From contig JAJYTR010000006.1 in NCBI GenBank assembly GCA_021792975.1, positions 1 through 64,000 of the forward strand: 64,000 nt of DNA, read 5' to 3'. Both the position numbers and the translations under genes were made by a program. Below the pieces are notes generated by a model. The model did not search any database. It saw only the letters and a program-made list of their open reading frames with translations, and had not been told where the DNA came from. Position 1 is the stretch's first letter. Every line of letters starts with the position of its first letter. This DNA is from Pseudomonadota bacterium (GTDB lineage Bacteria > Pseudomonadota > Gammaproteobacteria > Xanthomonadales > Rhodanobacteraceae). This document shows, piece by piece, positions 62,064 through 64,000 of this stretch.

Positions 62064-62906
62064 CTAGCCGGGAGCCGCGGTCACGGCTGCGACCGCGGCG
62101 GGCGGCTTGAGCTTGATCCGCAGGCCGTCCCCGGACCAGCAGTCGAGCCCCAGCAACCGCCGGGTATGGGCCAGCGGATCTTCCTCACCGGTGAAGTCGC
62201 GCTTGAGGTAGGCGCCGCCGCGGTCATTGATGTAGCGCGCGTAGATCTGCGCACAGAGCAGGTCCTGCAGCAGGGCGAGGTCGCGGTACATGCCCGCCTC
62301 GCGCAGGAAACCGTCCAGTTCGCGGCGCAGGGTGCGGAACGTCCCGACGCGGTCGGAGGGCAGCATGGCCGCCGCCGCGTCGTCCTCGAACCAGATCTCG
62401 CGCAGCACGCCGCTGCCGACCGCCGCGTCCCACATCCAGCGCGTCATCAGCGGCACGCGCTCGGGATCGGTGAAGTGCAGCAGTTCGGCGGCCAGGTCGC
62501 GCAGCCAGCGCTCGCGGGTGCCGCCGGGCACCCGGGCGAGGAAGGCGTCGAAGCGGTCCTGCAGGTCGCCGCCGCCGTCGAGCAGCGCGACCAGGTGCCC
62601 GTGCAGGGAGGCAAAGCCGTTCACCGCCAGCCAAGAAGCGACGTGCCGCCGCACGGTTGCCATCAGGGTGCACAGGGCAAGCAACGGCCCCTCCTCGAGA
62701 CCGGCGATGCGCCCGCCGCCGGCCAGTTCGCCGAACAGGCGCACCTTCAGCCGCAGCGCGTCGAGAACCGTCTCCAGTCCTCCGGCACGGGCGGCGGCAT
62801 CCCGCAGCGCCTGCAGACCCGCGCGCAGTGCCGGTCCGCTGAGATCGAGTGTCGGCAGGACCTCGACCGCTGCGGGGGTGGCGGGGACGGGAGGACGGCG
62901 GGTCAT
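62064..62906 (-). CDS. conserved Hyp protein of sHdr clusters
   Basis: A 280-residue, mainly helical protein with no cofactor motif (LETVLDALRLKVRLFGELAGGG, YRDLALLQDLLCAQIYARYINDRGGAYLKRDFTGEEDPLAHTRRLLGL). Its place between sHdrA and sHdrC2 and its size match the 'hyp' gene of sHdr operons, whose role is not settled; a structural or substrate-binding part is likely. Three bp from sHdrA. Confidence 0.85.
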   Translation of the reverse strand: MTRRPPVPATPAAVEVLPTLDLSGPALRAGLQALRDAAARAGGLETVLDALRLKVRLFGELAGGGRIAGLEEGPLLALCTLMATVRRHVASWLAVNGFASLHGHLVALLDGGGDLQDRFDAFLARVPGGTRERWLRDLAAELLHFTDPERVPLMTRWMWDAAVGSGVLREIWFEDDAAAAMLPSDRVGTFRTLRRELDGFLREAGMYRDLALLQDLLCAQIYARYINDRGGAYLKRDFTGEEDPLAHTRRLLGLDCWSGDGLRIKLKPPAAVAAVTAAPG

Positions 62907-62909
62907 GGC

Positions 62910-63959
62910 TCAGGCGATGGCCGCGGTCCGCTGCGCACCGGCCAGCGCCGCGATCGCGGCCGCCTGGCCCTGCGCGATCGAATCGTCGATGGTCTCCGGC
63001 CCGGTCGCCGCACCGGCGACGAATACGCCCGCGCGGTCGGTCATGCCGCTGCCCGCGTAGCTGGGCGCTTTCTGCAGGTAGCCGTGGCGTTCCAGCGCCA
63101 CGCCGAAAGTGGCCGCGATCTCGCGGTTGTCCACGTTGGGATCCATGCCGATCGCGTGCACGACCAGATCGAAGGGGATGGTGATGGGACGCTTGACCAG
63201 CGTGTCCTCCCCCTTCAGCACCAGCCGGCGGCCGTCCGAAGTGACTTCGGCGATGCGCGCCTTGATGTACTTCACCCGGTATTCCTCCTGGCTCTGCCAG
63301 TAGTACTTGTCCTCGTAGAGGCCGAAGGTGCGGATGTCCATGTAGTAGATGTAGACGCTGCACTGCGGCAGCGCCTCGCGGATTTCCATGGCGATGTTGG
63401 CCGATACCGTGCAGCAGATCTTCGAGCACCATTCGCGGCCGATCTGGCGGTCGCGCGAGCCCACGCAGAGCAGGATCGCGACGCGCTCGGGCGCACGGCC
63501 GTCGGAAGGACAGTGGATGCCGCGACCGGACGAGAGCATCTGCTCGACCTGGGTGGTGGTGACTACGTCGGGATAGGTGCCGAAGCCCCACTCGGGCTTG
63601 TTCACCGAGTCGAAATGGGTGAAGCCGGTGCACAGGATGGCCGCGCCGGCGCGGCGCGTGCGGCCGTCGGAAAGCGTGACCTCGAACGCGCCGGGGGTGC
63701 CGCGGAAGCCGGTGACCCGGGTGTCGGTCAGCACTTCGATCCGCGGATGGGACTGCACGCGCGCGACCATGCCGCCGATGGCGTCCCGCGCCCATTCGCC
63801 GGAAGGCACCAGCTTCGCGTAGCCGGACAGGATGGGCGCGCCGCCCAGGCGCCCGGCCTTGTCCACCAGCAGCACCGGCCGGCCGGTGGCGACCAGCGCG
63901 TGCGCCGCCGAAAGACCCGCCGGGCCGCCGCCCACTACCAGGATGGCGCCGTCGCTCAT
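62910..63959 (-). CDS. sHdrA, FAD- and iron-sulfur-containing HdrA-like subunit
   Basis: A 349-residue flavoprotein. VVGGGPAGLSAAHAL is the FAD dinucleotide fold; the [4Fe-4S] ligands are Cys165, 178, 182 and 183 (CVGSRD...WCSKICC); GVFVAGAATGPETIDDSIAQGQAAA closes the FAD site. It is shorter than methanogen HdrA and lacks its ferredoxin domains, as in sHdrA. It is proposed to pass electrons from sulfur oxidation to a soluble acceptor. Confidence 0.94.
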   Translation of the reverse strand: MSDGAILVVGGGPAGLSAAHALVATGRPVLLVDKAGRLGGAPILSGYAKLVPSGEWARDAIGGMVARVQSHPRIEVLTDTRVTGFRGTPGAFEVTLSDGRTRRAGAAILCTGFTHFDSVNKPEWGFGTYPDVVTTTQVEQMLSSGRGIHCPSDGRAPERVAILLCVGSRDRQIGREWCSKICCTVSANIAMEIREALPQCSVYIYYMDIRTFGLYEDKYYWQSQEEYRVKYIKARIAEVTSDGRRLVLKGEDTLVKRPITIPFDLVVHAIGMDPNVDNREIAATFGVALERHGYLQKAPSYAGSGMTDRAGVFVAGAATGPETIDDSIAQGQAAAIAALAGAQRTAAIA

Positions 63960-64000
63960 GTCGCGGTTCCGGCCAGCGCGCGGCGCGGCACGTAGCCGGG
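63956..64000 (-). CDS. C-terminal end of a gene running in from the right, probably sHdrB1
   Basis: Only the last 14 codons are present (PGYVPRRALAGTAT), with the stop overlapping the sHdrA start by ATGA. The identity is inferred from the C1-B1-A order of sHdr operons; the sequence alone is too short to tell. Confidence 0.5.
   Translation of the reverse strand, partial: PGYVPRRALAGTAT

Noticed and set aside
60380-63959. Methanogen-type heterodisulfide reductase or lactate/glycolate oxidase iron-sulfur genes
   Set aside because: sHdrA lacks the ferredoxin domains of methanogen HdrA, and Hyp, LbpA, DsrE and TusA define the sulfur-oxidation version.

Overview
The window is about 64 kb of very GC-rich, densely packed proteobacterial DNA. 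Two large TonB-dependent receptors, a plant-type glutamate-cysteine ligase, a glnL-glnG pair, a porin-glnK-amtB cluster and tsaD divergent from rpsU-yqeY fit the Xanthomonadales (Rhodanobacteraceae-like Gammaproteobacteria). This placement is inferred from gene content only. A sulfur-oxidising heterodisulfide-reductase-like (sHdr) operon suggests a sulfur-oxidising chemolithotroph or mixotroph. No rRNA, tRNA, CRISPR array, prophage or insertion sequence was recognised.

Layout. 1-9.2 kb: SCO1/SenC protein (cut by the window edge), DUF481 outer-membrane protein, WYL regulator, patatin phospholipase, M28 peptidase, GNAT enzyme, small membrane protein and an OmpR-type two-component system. 9.2-13.6 kb: mutM and a Gld-type ABC exporter operon. 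13.7-20.7 kb: acyl-lipid desaturase, GNAT enzyme, glnG-glnL, and a glycosyltransferase/deacetylase/flippase-like operon. 20.8-24.9 kb: amtB, glnK and a BBP2-type porin, preceded by a 1.15-kb non-coding stretch with NtrC-like sites and a repeat element. 24.9-42.7 kb: housekeeping genes (ubiE, MidA-like, folK, folB, tsaD, rpsU, yqeY, gshA), two TonB receptors, an alkaline phosphatase and a cluster of REP-like palindromes.

42.7-50.2 kb (minus strand): a six-subunit membrane complex resembling the hydrogenase-4/Nuo core (HyfB, C, E, F, G, I) behind a small XRE regulator. The large subunit lacks the Ni-Fe cysteines, so it looks like an energy-converting hydrogenase-related (Ehr) complex, not a hydrogenase. 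50.6-55.9 kb (plus strand): a histone-deacetylase-family protein, two LipS-type radical SAM proteins, an LplA-LplB-type lipoate ligase and a glutamine-amidotransferase-like protein without its nucleophile. 64.0-56.0 kb (minus strand): sHdrB1 (end only), sHdrA, Hyp, sHdrC2, sHdrB2, a cysteine-rich protein, the lipoyl carrier LbpA, DsrE, TusA, a second lipoate ligase and a FadL-type outer-membrane channel.

How it may work together: FadL may admit a hydrophobic substrate. DsrE and TusA would pass persulfide sulfur to sHdr, which oxidises it with the help of lipoylated LbpA. The plus-strand genes would make and attach the lipoyl group. The Ehr-like complex next door is a speculative membrane outlet for the electrons.
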